A DNA stretch of 64,000 nt from Xenophilus aerolatus (GCA_029968055.1 JASCNX010000002.1:736371-800370), one strand, 5' to 3'; shown: positions 7,836 through 16,824, counted from the stretch's first letter. The notes: generated by a model from the sequence alone, not told the origin. Numbers and translations are program-made.

Positions 7836-8887
7836 CGATCTCTTTCGCGACCCGGCGCGCCTTCCTCCGATGGGCCGCGGCTTTGCATTGCCTGGGCGCT
7901 GCAGGCGCGCCGGCGCAGACACGCCCGCGGCCGGTGGCCGATGCGCTGCCGCTGTCCTTCGGCGTGTTGCCGGTGGGCGGCGCGGTGGATTCGCGCAGCA
8001 AGTGGGAGCCGCTGCTGCAGGACCTCGGCAGTGCGCTGGGCCGGCGCGTGAGCGCCCTGTCGGTGCACAGCTACGAGGCGATGGAGCGCGCGATCGAGGC
8101 CGATCAGGTCGACATCGCCTACCTGTCCGGCAAGCTGGCGCTGAACGCGGTGCTGCGCGGGCGCATGCAGGTGGTGGCCAACGTCGAGCGCGACGAGGAG
8201 CAGGCGAATGCCCATCTGGCCCTGCTGCTGATGCGCAGCGCGCCGCCGCTCAATTCGCTCGAAGCGCTGCTGGCTACCCCCGAGCGCTGGCGCATCGCGC
8301 GCGGAGGCCCCCGCTCGGTGTCGGGCTACATCGTGCCGCAGTTGCAGCTCTTCCTGCCGCGCGGCATCGACATAGAGACCCGCTTCGCCGGGGAGCTGGT
8401 CGGCACCCACCAGGAGAATGCGCTCGCGGTGGCCAATGGCGATGCGGATTTCGCCACCAACAACAGCACGGACCTGGAGCGCTTTCGCCAGCAGTTCCCG
8501 GTCGAGGCTGCGCGCCTGCAGGTCGTCTGGCGCTCCGAGCCCACGCCCCCGGCGCAGATCCTTGTGCGGACCGATTGGAGCGCCGCGCAGACGCGCAAGC
8601 TCCAGGATTTCCTGACCGCCTACGGCCGAGGCAGCGATGCGCGCAGTGCCGCGCAGCGGGCGGTGCTCAAGGGGGCGCATGCCAACGCCATCCAGGGCTA
8701 TGCGCTGGCCGACAACAGTGTCCTGGTGCAGGCCGCGCGCCAGCAGTACGAGCTCGCCCGTCAGCAGGCCCTCTCGGGTCAATGGATCAGCGAGGCCGCA
8801 CGCCAGCAGCGCCTGGCGCGTCTCGATGCCGAATATGCGCGCCAGAACGCCTGGCTCCAGCGCGATGCGCTGCAGACCGGGAAGTAG
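7832..8887 (+). CDS. PhnD-like phosphate/phosphonate-type periplasmic binding protein (copy 2)
   Basis: This 351-residue tandem paralogue starts at the ATG that overlaps the previous stop as ATGA. A twin-arginine-like or Sec signal is present: TRRAFLRWAAALHCLGAAGA, then PAQT. It shares the same blocks as copy 1: PLSFGVLPVGGAVDSRSKWE, RAIEADQVDIAYLSGKLALN, GPRSVSGYIVPQLQLFLP, THQENALAVANGDADFATNN. The two proteins are colinear and clearly arose by tandem duplication, but they have diverged along their whole length, so they may bind different ligands or form a pair. It is the last gene before the T6SS operon, and tssK starts 144 bp downstream. Confidence 0.8.
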   Translation: MTISFATRRAFLRWAAALHCLGAAGAPAQTRPRPVADALPLSFGVLPVGGAVDSRSKWEPLLQDLGSALGRRVSALSVHSYEAMERAIEADQVDIAYLSGKLALNAVLRGRMQVVANVERDEEQANAHLALLLMRSAPPLNSLEALLATPERWRIARGGPRSVSGYIVPQLQLFLPRGIDIETRFAGELVGTHQENALAVANGDADFATNNSTDLERFRQQFPVEAARLQVVWRSEPTPPAQILVRTDWSAAQTRKLQDFLTAYGRGSDARSAAQRAVLKGAHANAIQGYALADNSVLVQAARQQYELARQQALSGQWISEAARQQRLARLDAEYARQNAWLQRDALQTGK

Positions 8888-9031
8888 CCGCCGGCATCGG
8901 GGCCGTGGACTAGCCCCTTCGCATTAGGCCGCGTGCCGACGGCTAGGCCGTCCGGCGGATTTGCCGCTCCTGGTTACGCCTGGAAACTCGACGCTCCTTG
9001 GCAGCCCTTGCCTTTGACGGAGCGCGCGCGG
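8888..9031 (+). promoter_or_regulatory. Leader region of the T6SS tssK operon
   Basis: This is the gap before tssK. It contains two similar words spaced 19 bp apart on the same DNA face: TTAGGCCG at 8924-8931 and CTAGGCCG at 8943-8950. A further CTAG lies at 8910-8913. CTAG is rare in such GC-rich DNA, and related words occur at 4607, 4683 and 52306, upstream of other signalling genes in this window. They are candidate regulator-binding sites only. No clear sigma-70 promoter was found. Confidence 0.3.
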
Positions 9032-10363
9032 ATGAGTTGGCGATCAAAAGTGGTTTGGAGCGAGGGGATGCTCCTGCAGCCCCAGCACCTGCAGCAAGCC
9101 GAGCGCCATGCCGACCACGCCCGCCACGTGCTGCTGCGCGGCACCACGCCCTGCGCCTGGGGCTTTGCCGAACTCGAGATCGATGCCGCGGCGCTGAGCC
9201 TGGGCAAGCTGGCGCTGGTGCGCGCCGTGGGCGTGTTCGGCGACGGCACGGTGTTCGACATGCCGGCCGTCGACCCGCTGCCCGAGCCCATCGACATCCC
9301 GGCCTCCATGCGCGACGAGGCCGTGGTGCTGGCCCTGCCGGTGCGCCGTGCGGGCGCGCGCGAGTCCGACGCCGAAGGCGACGAGGAGCTGGTGCGCCAC
9401 CGCGTGCTCGAAGCCGAGGTGCCCGACTCCAACACCGCCGGCGAGCGCACCGCGATGCTGCAGCTCGGCGCCCTGCACACGCGCCTGTTGCGCGCGGGCG
9501 AGGCGACCGATGCGTGGACCACGCTCAACGTCGCCCGCGTGGTCGAGCGCCGCGCCGACAACCAGGTGCAGCTGCACCGCGGCCTGGTGCCGCCGCTGCT
9601 GGACGTGGCGGGCCATGCGGTGGTGCGCGGCTGGGTCGACGAGCTGCTGGGCCTGCTGCGCCAGCGCGCCGAGGCCCTGGCCGGGCGCATGACGCAGGGC
9701 GGCACCGGCGGCGTGGCCGAGATCGCCGACTTCCTGCTGCTGCAGACCGTGAACCGCTACGAGCCGCTGTTCGCGCACTTCGCGCGCACTGCCACGCTGC
9801 ACCCGCTGCACTTCTACGAAGAGGCGCTGCAGCTCGCGGGCGACCTCGGCACTTTTCGCGACGCGCGCCGCTCTGCGCGCTTCGGCCCCTACGTGCACGA
9901 CGACCTCGAGGCCACCTTCCGCCCGGTGATGGACGACCTGCGGCGCAGCCTGTCGATGGTGCTGGAGCAGTCGGCCATCCGCATCGAGCTGCACGACCGC
10001 AAGCACGGCGTGCGCGTCGCGCTGATTCCCGACGTCGACCTGCAGCGCAACGCCACCTTCGTGCTCGCGGTGCAGTCGCAGATGGCCGCCGAGGCGCTGC
10101 GCGCGCGTTTTCCCACGCAGGTCAAGATCGGCCCGGTCGAGCGCATCCGCGACCTGGTCAACCTGCAGCTGCCGGGCGTCACGCTCACGCCCATGCCGGT
10201 GGCGCCGCGGCAGATCCCGTTCCACACGGGGGCCAACTACTTCGAGCTGGAGACGCGCAACAGCGAGTTGTGGCGGCAGCTGGAGCAGTCGGGGGGGATG
10301 GCGATGCACATCGCGGGGGATTTTCCGGGGCTTGATTTGGCGTTTTGGGCGATTCGGTCATGA
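9032..10363 (+). CDS. tssK: T6SS baseplate protein TssK
   Basis: This is a 443-residue cytoplasmic protein of normal TssK length (about 440-450). The N-terminal shell-domain signature KVVWSEGMLLQPQHLQQAER is diagnostic of the family. RYEPLFAHFARTATLHPLHF (middle four-helix region) and the C-terminal LPGVTLTPMPVAPRQIPFHT, NYFELE and AMHIAGDFPGLDLAFWAIR also fit. TssK connects the baseplate wedge (TssEFG) to the TssJLM membrane complex. The start was placed at the ATG giving MSWRSKVVW; the longer upstream frame is unlike any TssK. It opens the plus-strand T6SS operon. An 823-bp non-coding, repeat-rich gap separates it from tssL, whereas most later genes abut or overlap. Confidence 0.96.
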   Translation: MSWRSKVVWSEGMLLQPQHLQQAERHADHARHVLLRGTTPCAWGFAELEIDAAALSLGKLALVRAVGVFGDGTVFDMPAVDPLPEPIDIPASMRDEAVVLALPVRRAGARESDAEGDEELVRHRVLEAEVPDSNTAGERTAMLQLGALHTRLLRAGEATDAWTTLNVARVVERRADNQVQLHRGLVPPLLDVAGHAVVRGWVDELLGLLRQRAEALAGRMTQGGTGGVAEIADFLLLQTVNRYEPLFAHFARTATLHPLHFYEEALQLAGDLGTFRDARRSARFGPYVHDDLEATFRPVMDDLRRSLSMVLEQSAIRIELHDRKHGVRVALIPDVDLQRNATFVLAVQSQMAAEALRARFPTQVKIGPVERIRDLVNLQLPGVTLTPMPVAPRQIPFHTGANYFELETRNSELWRQLEQSGGMAMHIAGDFPGLDLAFWAIRS

Positions 10364-10465
10364 AGGCATGGCGAGCGCTGTTTGACTCCCTTTCCCTCTG
10401 GGAGAGGGTGGGGGTGAGGGCACTCGGGCCTGGGTTCTTGCGGTGTGGTTTGTTTGGGTGCAGGA

Positions 10466-10540
10466 GCCGGGATGTCGCCCCGGCGGGCGACCTACTTTCT
10501 TTTGCTTCGCCAAAAGAAAGTAGGCAAAGAAAAGGCGACC
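10466..10540 (+). repeat. Dispersed hairpin repeat, left copy
   Basis: The 75-nt unit begins GCCGGGATGTCGCCCCGGCG and ends AAAGGCGACC. Inside is a perfect 13-bp hairpin, CTACTTTCTTTTG paired with CAAAAGAAAGTAG around CTTCGC. An inverted copy lies at 11023-11097. The two copies differ in the poly-T/poly-A stem but keep full pairing through compensating changes. I recall related repeats from Comamonadaceae genomes (recollection, not searched). Confidence 0.8.
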
Positions 10541-11022
10541 CTGCTGGCTGCGACCCTTCGCTTCGCTGCGGGCGACCTGGGTCGGAGCGCTTGCGGGGTG
10601 CGCCGCAGAACTCGCTGCGTTCACTGCGTTCACTTCGCTCGGACAGCTGCGGCGAGTCAGATGACGAAGCAGCTGTTGCCGCACGCGGCACAGCTGCCAC
10701 CCCGCAAGCGCTCCGCCCCAGGCGCATCCAGAAGGGACCTGGGGAGAGGCACGGGCCATCGCTGCGCTCGGCCCCGAACGGCCGGCGCTGCGCGCGGCCT
10801 GAGAGTGGCGCGGCGCTCGCGCTCGATGAAGACCGACAAGGACAAGGCTGCGCAGCAGCCTTGTTGACCCGGGCCCCGGGTCCCCTCTGTGTGCGCCGAG
10901 GAGCGCAGCGGCTGGCGGAAAAAGGGCCGCGCATGTTTGAGCGAAGCGAGTTTGCGCGGACCCCGCCAGCCGCGAGCACCGCAGGTTGCCCCGTAGCGAA
11001 GCGAAGGGGACGCAGACAGTGG

Positions 11023-11097
11023 GGTCGCCTTTCTTTTGCCTACTTTTCTTTGGCGAAGCAAAGAAAAGTAGGTCGCCCGCCGGGGCGACATCCCGGC
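11023..11097 (-). repeat. Dispersed hairpin repeat, right inverted copy
   Basis: This is the reverse complement of the unit at 10466-10540, with the same length (75 nt) and the same ends (GGTCGCC at one end, GACATCCCGGC at the other). Its stem reads CTACTTTTCTTTG with CAAAGAAAAGTAG around GCGAAG. The shifted T/A runs differ from the left copy yet remain perfectly complementary. Confidence 0.8.
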
Positions 11098-11186
11098 CCC
11101 TGCCGCGGCACGCCCAGCAAGGCCAATGCAGAGCCCCTTCTTCGCAACACGCAGCAGGGCCAACCCCTCACTGAGGCCAGCGGATC

Positions 11187-12539
11187 ATGAGCACCCCCGA
11201 TCCTTTCGCCGCCTTCGAATCCGAACGCACGGTCATCAAACCCAAGCCGCGTTCGCCCGGCGGCGCGGCCCCGCCACCGACCCCCATGCCGTCGGCCGCC
11301 GCCGAGCCGCTGCCCGCCGAACTGGGCGACCTCGGCCTGCTCAACCCGCTGGTGTCGGCCGCCGGCCGGCTGCTGGTGCTGATGGGCAAGCTGCGCAACC
11401 TGGTGCAGCCGCCCAACGTGCCCGCCTTGCGCGCATCGACCGCGGAAGCGGTGCAGCAGTTCGACGCCGCCGCCCGGCGCGCGGGCGCCTCCAACGAATC
11501 GGTGCTCGCGGCCCGCTACATCCTGTGCACCGCCCTCGACGAGGCCGTCGCCAACACGCCCTGGGGCGTGCAGGCCGGCTGGAACAAGCAGAGCCTGCTG
11601 GTGCAGTTCCACAACGAGACCTGGGGCGGCGAGAAGGTGTTCCAGCTGCTGGCCAAGCTGGCGCAGGACGTGCCCCGGCACCGCGACCTGCTCGAGCTCA
11701 TCTACTGCGTGCTGGCGCTGGGTTTCGAGGGCCGCTACCGCGTGCTCGACAACGGCAAGTCGCAGATCGACAGCGTACGCCAGCGCCTGGGCGACCTGAT
11801 CCGCAAGGACCGTCCCGCGGTCGAGCCGGCGCTCTCGCCGCACTGGCGCGGGCAGGGCGGCGGCACGGCGCGGCTGCGCGAGTCGGTGCCGCTGTGGGTC
11901 ATCGGTGCCGGGCTGCTGCTGCTGCTGGCGCTGAGCTGGTTCGCGTTGCGCATCTGGCTGAACAACCGGTCCGACACGACCTGGTCGCAGCTGGCGGGGC
12001 TGCGCATGCCCAACGTGCAGATCGCGCCGCCCGCGCCGCCGGCCAAGGTGCCGCGCCTCGCGCGCTTCCTCGAGCCCGAGGTGCGCCAGGGCCTGGTCAC
12101 CGTCACCGACGAGGCCGACCGCTCGGTGGTGCGCCTGCGCGGTGACGCCTTCTTCGCCTCGGGCAGCGCCGAGCCGATGGCCGCGTCGATGCCGGTGCTG
12201 GTGCGCATCGGCCAGGCGCTGGCCGAGGTCAGGGGCGATGTGCTCATCACCGGCCACTCGGACAACCAGCCGATCCGCTCGCTGCGCTATCCGTCGAACT
12301 GGCACCTGTCCACGGCACGCGCCGACGCGGTGAAGACGGCCCTTACCAGCCTGGTCGACCCGGCCCGCATGAAGGCCGAAGGCAAGGCCGACGCCGAGCC
12401 GGTGGCGGCCAACGACACGCCGGCCAACCGCGCGCGCAACCGCCGGGTGGACATCGTGCTGCTGACCGAGCCCGAGCGCATCGCGTCGTCACCGCCGCCC
12501 GCGGCCGCCACCGCGCCCACACAGGGAGCGCCGCGATGA
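11187..12539 (+). CDS. tssL: T6SS inner-membrane protein TssL (IcmH/DotU) with C-terminal OmpA domain
   Basis: This 450-residue protein has a proline-rich N-terminus, then the DotU/IcmH cytoplasmic hook domain (about 50-215) with ILCTALDEAVANTPWG and QFHNETWGGEKVFQLL. One membrane segment is at about 235-258 (VPLWVIGAGLLLLLALSWFA). A periplasmic OmpA/MotB-type peptidoglycan-binding domain follows at about 325-435, containing LITGHSDNQPI, SNWHLSTARA and NRARNRRVDIVLL. This is the extended form of TssL that anchors the TssJLM complex to the cell wall itself. Its TGA overlaps the tssM start as ATGA, implying translational coupling of the two membrane partners. Confidence 0.96.
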   Translation: MSTPDPFAAFESERTVIKPKPRSPGGAAPPPTPMPSAAAEPLPAELGDLGLLNPLVSAAGRLLVLMGKLRNLVQPPNVPALRASTAEAVQQFDAAARRAGASNESVLAARYILCTALDEAVANTPWGVQAGWNKQSLLVQFHNETWGGEKVFQLLAKLAQDVPRHRDLLELIYCVLALGFEGRYRVLDNGKSQIDSVRQRLGDLIRKDRPAVEPALSPHWRGQGGGTARLRESVPLWVIGAGLLLLLALSWFALRIWLNNRSDTTWSQLAGLRMPNVQIAPPAPPAKVPRLARFLEPEVRQGLVTVTDEADRSVVRLRGDAFFASGSAEPMAASMPVLVRIGQALAEVRGDVLITGHSDNQPIRSLRYPSNWHLSTARADAVKTALTSLVDPARMKAEGKADAEPVAANDTPANRARNRRVDIVLLTEPERIASSPPPAAATAPTQGAPR

Positions 12540-15500
12540 AGAAGATTCTTCGTTTCCTGTTCCACCCCCTGCTGCTCACGGTGGTGGCGCTGCTCATCCT
12601 GGGCCTGCTGATCTGGTGGATCGGCCCGCTGGTCAAGATCGGCGAGAAGGCGCCGCTGGAGAGCGAGCTGGCGCGCGCCATCCTCATCGGCGCGATCGTG
12701 CTGCTGGTGGTGCTGCGCGCGCTCATCCGCCGCTGGCGCGTGCGGCGCGCGAGCCAGCACCTGACCGACGGCCTCATGAAGGCGCCGACGGTGAAGACCG
12801 CCGCGCCCGAGAACGGCGAGCAGAAGGTGCTGGGCGACCGCTTCTCCGAGGCCATCGCCACGCTCAGGAAGATGCGCCTGCACGCCGCGGGCAGGAAGCC
12901 GGGTCTGCGCGACTGGCTGTCACTGTCGGGCGGCAGCTACCTGTACGACCTGCCGTGGTACGTCTTCATCGGCGCGCCGGGCTCGGGCAAGACGACGGCG
13001 CTGGTCAACTCGGGCCTGTCCTTCCCGCTGGCCGAGAAGTTCGGCCCGGGCGCAATCCGCGGCGTGGGCGGCACGCGCAACTGCGACTGGTGGTTCACCG
13101 ACGAGGCCGTGCTCATCGACACCGCCGGACGCTACACCACGCAGGACAGCCACCAGAGCGAGGACAAGAGCGCCTGGGACGGCTTCCTCAACCTGCTCAA
13201 GAAGGCGCGCCCGCGCCGGCCGCTCAACGGCGTGTTCCTCACCGTCAGCGTGGCCGACCTGCTGAGCCAGGGCGTGGAGGCGCGCAGTGCGCTCGCCGCC
13301 TCGATCCGCGCGCGCCTGCTCGAACTCGACGAGCGCCTGACCACCCGCCTGCCGGTGTACGTGCTCGTGACCAAGAGCGACCTGCTCTACGGCTTCACCG
13401 ACTACTTCGCCGACCTGGGCAAGGAGCAGCGCGCGCAGGTCTTCGGCTTCACGCTGCCGCCCGAGGAAGGCACGCAGCTGGCCGAGCACGGCCTCAATGC
13501 GCCCTTCCTGCGCGAGTTCGCGCTGCTGCACGACCGCGTCAACGCCGGCCTGCTGGAGCGCATGCAGCAGGAGACCGACGGCACGCGGCGCGCGGCCATC
13601 TTCGGCTTCCCGGCGCAGTTCGCGTCCATCGGGCCCATGCTGCAGGACCTGCTCGACCAGGTCTTCACCGGCTCGCGCTTCGCGCAGCCGCCGTGGGTGC
13701 GCGGCGTGTACTTCACCAGCGGCACGCAGGAGGGCAGCCCGATCGACCGCGTGATGGGCAGCCTGGCGCGCAGCTTCGGGATCGAGCGCGCCATCCTCGC
13801 GCCGCAGAAGAGCAGCGGCCGCAGCTACTTCCTCACCACGCTGCTCAAGGACGTGGTGTTCCCCGAGCAGCGGCTGGCCGGTGCCGACGTGAAGCTGGAG
13901 CGGCGCCGCCATGCGCTGCGCCTGGCGGGGATGACGGCGATGCTGCTCGTCACCGCCGGCCTGCTCGCGGGATGGGGTTGGAGCGCCTGGCAGAACCTCG
14001 CGTACGTGAAGTCGGTCGAGGCCAAGGTCGAACCCGCGCGCCTGCAGCTCGCCGCCTTGCCGGCGCAGACGCAGAACCTGGTGCAGGTCGCGCCCGTGCT
14101 GCAGGGCCTGCGCGACATCTGGAAGACACCGCTCAACCGCGAGGGCGACGAGCCCTTCTCGATGACGCTGGGCCTGTACCAGGGCGACAAGCTCGACGCC
14201 GCGGCGCAGACCGCGCACCAGCGTGCGCTCAACGAGGCCTTCCTGCCGCAGCTGGCCAAGCGCATCGAGGACCAGCTGCGCACCGCGCAGAAGGACAACC
14301 TGGAGTTCACCTACGAGGCGCTCAAGAGCTACCTCATGATCCACCAGCCCGAGCACTTCGACGCCGAGGCGCTCAAGGCTTGGATCACGCTGGACTGGGC
14401 GCGCAGCCTCGACCGCGGCATCCCCGAGAACCAGCGCAAGCTGCTGGAGGACCAGCTCGACATCCTCATCGCGCAGGGCCCGCCGCGCGCACCGCTGAAG
14501 ATGGACGAGAACCTGGTGCGCAGCGTGCGCGCGCTGCTGGCCAGCTACCCGACGGAGCAGCGCATCTTCAGCCGCCTGAAGCGCCAGCGCCTGGGCAAGG
14601 ATGTGCCCAATTTCAGCATCGCCGCCGCCACCGGCCCCTCGGGCCCGCTGGTGTTCGAGCGGCCCAGCGGCAAGCCGCTGACCGAAGGCGTGCCGGGCAT
14701 GTTCACCTACGACGGCTACCACAGGCGCTTCCAGAACGAGGTGGTGGTCGTCACCGGCCTCATCGCCGCCGAGGACCCGTGGGTGCTGGGGCAGGGCACC
14801 GGCGCGGCCGACCGCCTGCGCGACGCCGCGGCGCTGGGCGAGCTCACCGACCGCGTGCGGCGCCTGTACCTGCAGGAGTACGTGAAGGTGTGGGAGGCGA
14901 TGCTCGCGGACGTGCGCCTGATCCGCGTGTCCGGCCTGGAGAAGAACATCGAGATCGCGCGCATCCTCTCGGGCGCCGATTCGCCGCTGGCCAACTTCCT
15001 GCGCGCGGTGGTCAAGGAGACCACGCTCACGCCCAAGGACGGCGACAAGTCGGCCGTCGGCAAGGCGGCCGAGACAGTGCGCAACACGCGCAAGGGCCTG
15101 GAAGAGCTGTTCGGCGGCAACGACGCCGGCAAGCTGCAGCTGCCGCCCGGCAAGCGCATCGAGAGCATCGTCGACGACCGCTTCGAGTCGCTGCGCCGGC
15201 TGGTGGTGTCGCCCACGCCGGGCGGTCCGGCGCCGCTGGACGATGCGCTCAAGCTCTTCAACGAGGTGTACGTCTACCTCACCGCGGTCGACACCGCGGT
15301 GAAGAGCCGCAGCTCGCCCCCGCCCGGCGACGTGGCCGGCAAGCTCAAGTCCGACGCGGGCCGCCTGCCCGAGCCGGTGCGCTCGATGGTCGAGAACCTC
15401 AGCACCAGCGGCGCCGCGCAGGCCCGCGTGGCCGAGCGCGGCAACCTGAGCCAGGACCTGCGGCCGGTGGCCGAGTTCTGCCAGCGCGCCATCACGGGCC

Positions 15501-16138
15501 GCTACCCCTTCGTCGAATCGAGCAGCCGCGACGTGCTGCCCGAGGACTTCGGCCAGATGTTCGGCCCCGGCGGGATGATGGACGACTTCTTCCAGAAGCG
15601 CCTCGCGCAACTGGTCGACACCAGCCGCCGCCCCTGGCGCTACAAGCCGGTGGCTGAGCAGGGCGCGATTTCGACCTCGGCGCTGCAGCAGTTCGAGCGC
15701 GCAGACCTCATCAAGCAGGTCTTTTTCCGCGGCGGTGGCCGGGGGCCGGCGATGCGGCTGGACTTCAAGCCGGTCGAGCTCGATGCGGGCATCACCCAGT
15801 TCACGCTCGACGTCGACGGCCAGCTGGTGAAGTACGCGCACGGCCCCATCGTGCCGATGACCGTGCAGTGGCCCGGCCCGCGCAACACCAACCAGGTGCG
15901 CATCACCGTGCAGCCGCCGACCTCGGGCGGCACCTCGGGCCAGGTCACCGAAGGGCCGTGGGCGCTGTTCAAGATGCTCGACCGCGGCCAGCTCGCCTCG
16001 GGCGACGGACCGGAGAAGTTCTTCATCACCTTCCAACTCGATGCGCGCCGCGCCAAGTTCGAGGTGACGACCAACAGCGTGCAGCACCCGATCCGCCTCA
16101 AGGAGCTGCGCGAGTTCTCCTGCCCGGAGGGCCTGTGA
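12536..16138 (+). CDS. tssM: T6SS inner-membrane protein TssM (IcmF)
   Basis: This 1200-residue protein is of full TssM length. Two N-terminal membrane helices (about 10-30 and 45-63) precede a cytoplasmic NTPase-like domain with Walker A GAPGSGKTT at 146-154 and TAGRYTTQD. PVYVLVTKSDLLYGF (the guanine/adenine-specificity region) follows. A third helix at about 463-483 leads to the large periplasmic part with the IcmF-related and C-terminal TssJ-binding regions, including FFRGGGRGPAMRLDFKP. It spans the inner membrane and periplasm, contacting TssL and TssJ. It overlaps tssL (ATGA) and tagF (GTGA). A reduced paralogue of its N-terminal domain, with a broken Walker A, is encoded at 49897-50952. 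Confidence 0.97.
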   Translation: MKKILRFLFHPLLLTVVALLILGLLIWWIGPLVKIGEKAPLESELARAILIGAIVLLVVLRALIRRWRVRRASQHLTDGLMKAPTVKTAAPENGEQKVLGDRFSEAIATLRKMRLHAAGRKPGLRDWLSLSGGSYLYDLPWYVFIGAPGSGKTTALVNSGLSFPLAEKFGPGAIRGVGGTRNCDWWFTDEAVLIDTAGRYTTQDSHQSEDKSAWDGFLNLLKKARPRRPLNGVFLTVSVADLLSQGVEARSALAASIRARLLELDERLTTRLPVYVLVTKSDLLYGFTDYFADLGKEQRAQVFGFTLPPEEGTQLAEHGLNAPFLREFALLHDRVNAGLLERMQQETDGTRRAAIFGFPAQFASIGPMLQDLLDQVFTGSRFAQPPWVRGVYFTSGTQEGSPIDRVMGSLARSFGIERAILAPQKSSGRSYFLTTLLKDVVFPEQRLAGADVKLERRRHALRLAGMTAMLLVTAGLLAGWGWSAWQNLAYVKSVEAKVEPARLQLAALPAQTQNLVQVAPVLQGLRDIWKTPLNREGDEPFSMTLGLYQGDKLDAAAQTAHQRALNEAFLPQLAKRIEDQLRTAQKDNLEFTYEALKSYLMIHQPEHFDAEALKAWITLDWARSLDRGIPENQRKLLEDQLDILIAQGPPRAPLKMDENLVRSVRALLASYPTEQRIFSRLKRQRLGKDVPNFSIAAATGPSGPLVFERPSGKPLTEGVPGMFTYDGYHRRFQNEVVVVTGLIAAEDPWVLGQGTGAADRLRDAAALGELTDRVRRLYLQEYVKVWEAMLADVRLIRVSGLEKNIEIARILSGADSPLANFLRAVVKETTLTPKDGDKSAVGKAAETVRNTRKGLEELFGGNDAGKLQLPPGKRIESIVDDRFESLRRLVVSPTPGGPAPLDDALKLFNEVYVYLTAVDTAVKSRSSPPPGDVAGKLKSDAGRLPEPVRSMVENLSTSGAAQARVAERGNLSQDLRPVAEFCQRAITGRYPFVESSSRDVLPEDFGQMFGPGGMMDDFFQKRLAQLVDTSRRPWRYKPVAEQGAISTSALQQFERADLIKQVFFRGGGRGPAMRLDFKPVELDAGITQFTLDVDGQLVKYAHGPIVPMTVQWPGPRNTNQVRITVQPPTSGGTSGQVTEGPWALFKMLDRGQLASGDGPEKFFITFQLDARRAKFEVTTNSVQHPIRLKELREFSCPEGL

Positions 16139-16824
16139 CGGGGCTGGACGGCATCCTCGCGGACCCGGCCGCGCTGCCGGGCTGGTTCGGCAAGCTGCCC
16201 GGCATGGGCGATTTCGCGCACCGCCGCCTGCCCGAAAGCTTCCGCGGCCGCTGGGACCCGTGGCTGCAGCAGGGGATGATGCAGCTGCGCCTGCGGCACG
16301 AGGACTGGACCGCGCGCTACCTCGAAGCCCCGGTGTGGTTCTTCGCGCTGGCGCAGGACGTGGCCGGCCCGGCGTGCTGGGTGGGCATCGTCATGCCCTC
16401 GGTCGACGGCGTGGGCCGCTACTTTCCCTTCGCCGTGGCCTGCGAGCTGCGGCAGCCCTGGCAGTCCCTGCCCACCGCGGCCTGGCCGGCCCTGCACCGG
16501 TGGTGGCAATGCGCGGCGCAGGCGGCCCTGGAGGGCCTGGACCAGGACCAGGATGCGGTGCGCTTCGACGCCACGCTGGCACGCCTGTTCAACGATGACG
16601 CCGCGGGGCAGGGCGACCCCGGTCCGACGCCCTCGTGGCCGGCGGGCGGCCAGTCGCTGTGGCTCACGCACCCGGGCGGCGAGGGCCAGCACCTGCTGAG
16701 CGCGGGGCTGCCGCGCGAGGAGCGCTTCGACCTGCTCTTCGCCTGCGCCCCCACGCCCGAGCCTGCGCCCGAGCCCGCGGCGCAAGCCGATGCCGAGGCG
16801 GTGGACAAGGTGGGCCCGACGTGA
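16135..16824 (+). CDS. tagF: T6SS-associated protein TagF
   Basis: This 229-residue cytoplasmic protein starts at the GTG overlapping the tssM stop (GTGA). The N-terminal GWFGKLPGMGDFAHRRLPES and WDPWLQQGM, then FFALAQDVAGPACWVGIVMP, SVDGVGRYFPF and LWLTH, are the recognised TagF/ImpM-family blocks. In systems studied elsewhere TagF restrains T6SS firing post-translationally, opposing or bypassing the PpkA/PppA/FHA switch, all of whose parts are encoded in this window. It is followed with 4-bp overlap by the kinase gene. The final 30 residues are proline/alanine rich and probably disordered. Confidence 0.92.
   Translation: MTGLDGILADPAALPGWFGKLPGMGDFAHRRLPESFRGRWDPWLQQGMMQLRLRHEDWTARYLEAPVWFFALAQDVAGPACWVGIVMPSVDGVGRYFPFAVACELRQPWQSLPTAAWPALHRWWQCAAQAALEGLDQDQDAVRFDATLARLFNDDAAGQGDPGPTPSWPAGGQSLWLTHPGGEGQHLLSAGLPREERFDLLFACAPTPEPAPEPAAQADAEAVDKVGPT

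Larger units (their letters stand above)
10364..11186. other. 823-bp non-coding gap filled with dispersed-repeat sequence
   Basis: I see no credible gene between tssK and tssL. The open frames here are translations of repeats, with products such as VGRPPGRHPG and MSPRRATYF recurring in several frames and on both strands. The stretch holds two 75-nt inverted copies of a hairpin-bearing repeat (10466-10540 and 11023-11097). It also holds a GGGAGAGGGTGGGGGTGAGG-type word at 10398-10421 and a GC-rich hairpin GACCCGG-GCC-CCGGGTC near 10866-10882. Because tssK and tssL normally sit close together, this looks like a secondary insertion of repeat DNA. Readthrough transcription into tssL would be needed unless a promoter lies here; none was recognised. 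Confidence 0.7.

Noticed and set aside
10345..11190. Several open frames on both strands between tssK and tssL
   Set aside because: Their products are repeat translations (for example VGRPPGRHPG, MSPRRATYF) appearing in different frames and on both strands. They are not genes.
12920..16087. Very long antisense open frame (over 1000 codons) opposite tssM
   Set aside because: It is a GC-skewed shadow of the tssM codons, low-complexity and rich in His/Arg/Gln/Val/Ala, with no start context or domain pattern. Similar shadows occur opposite most genes here.
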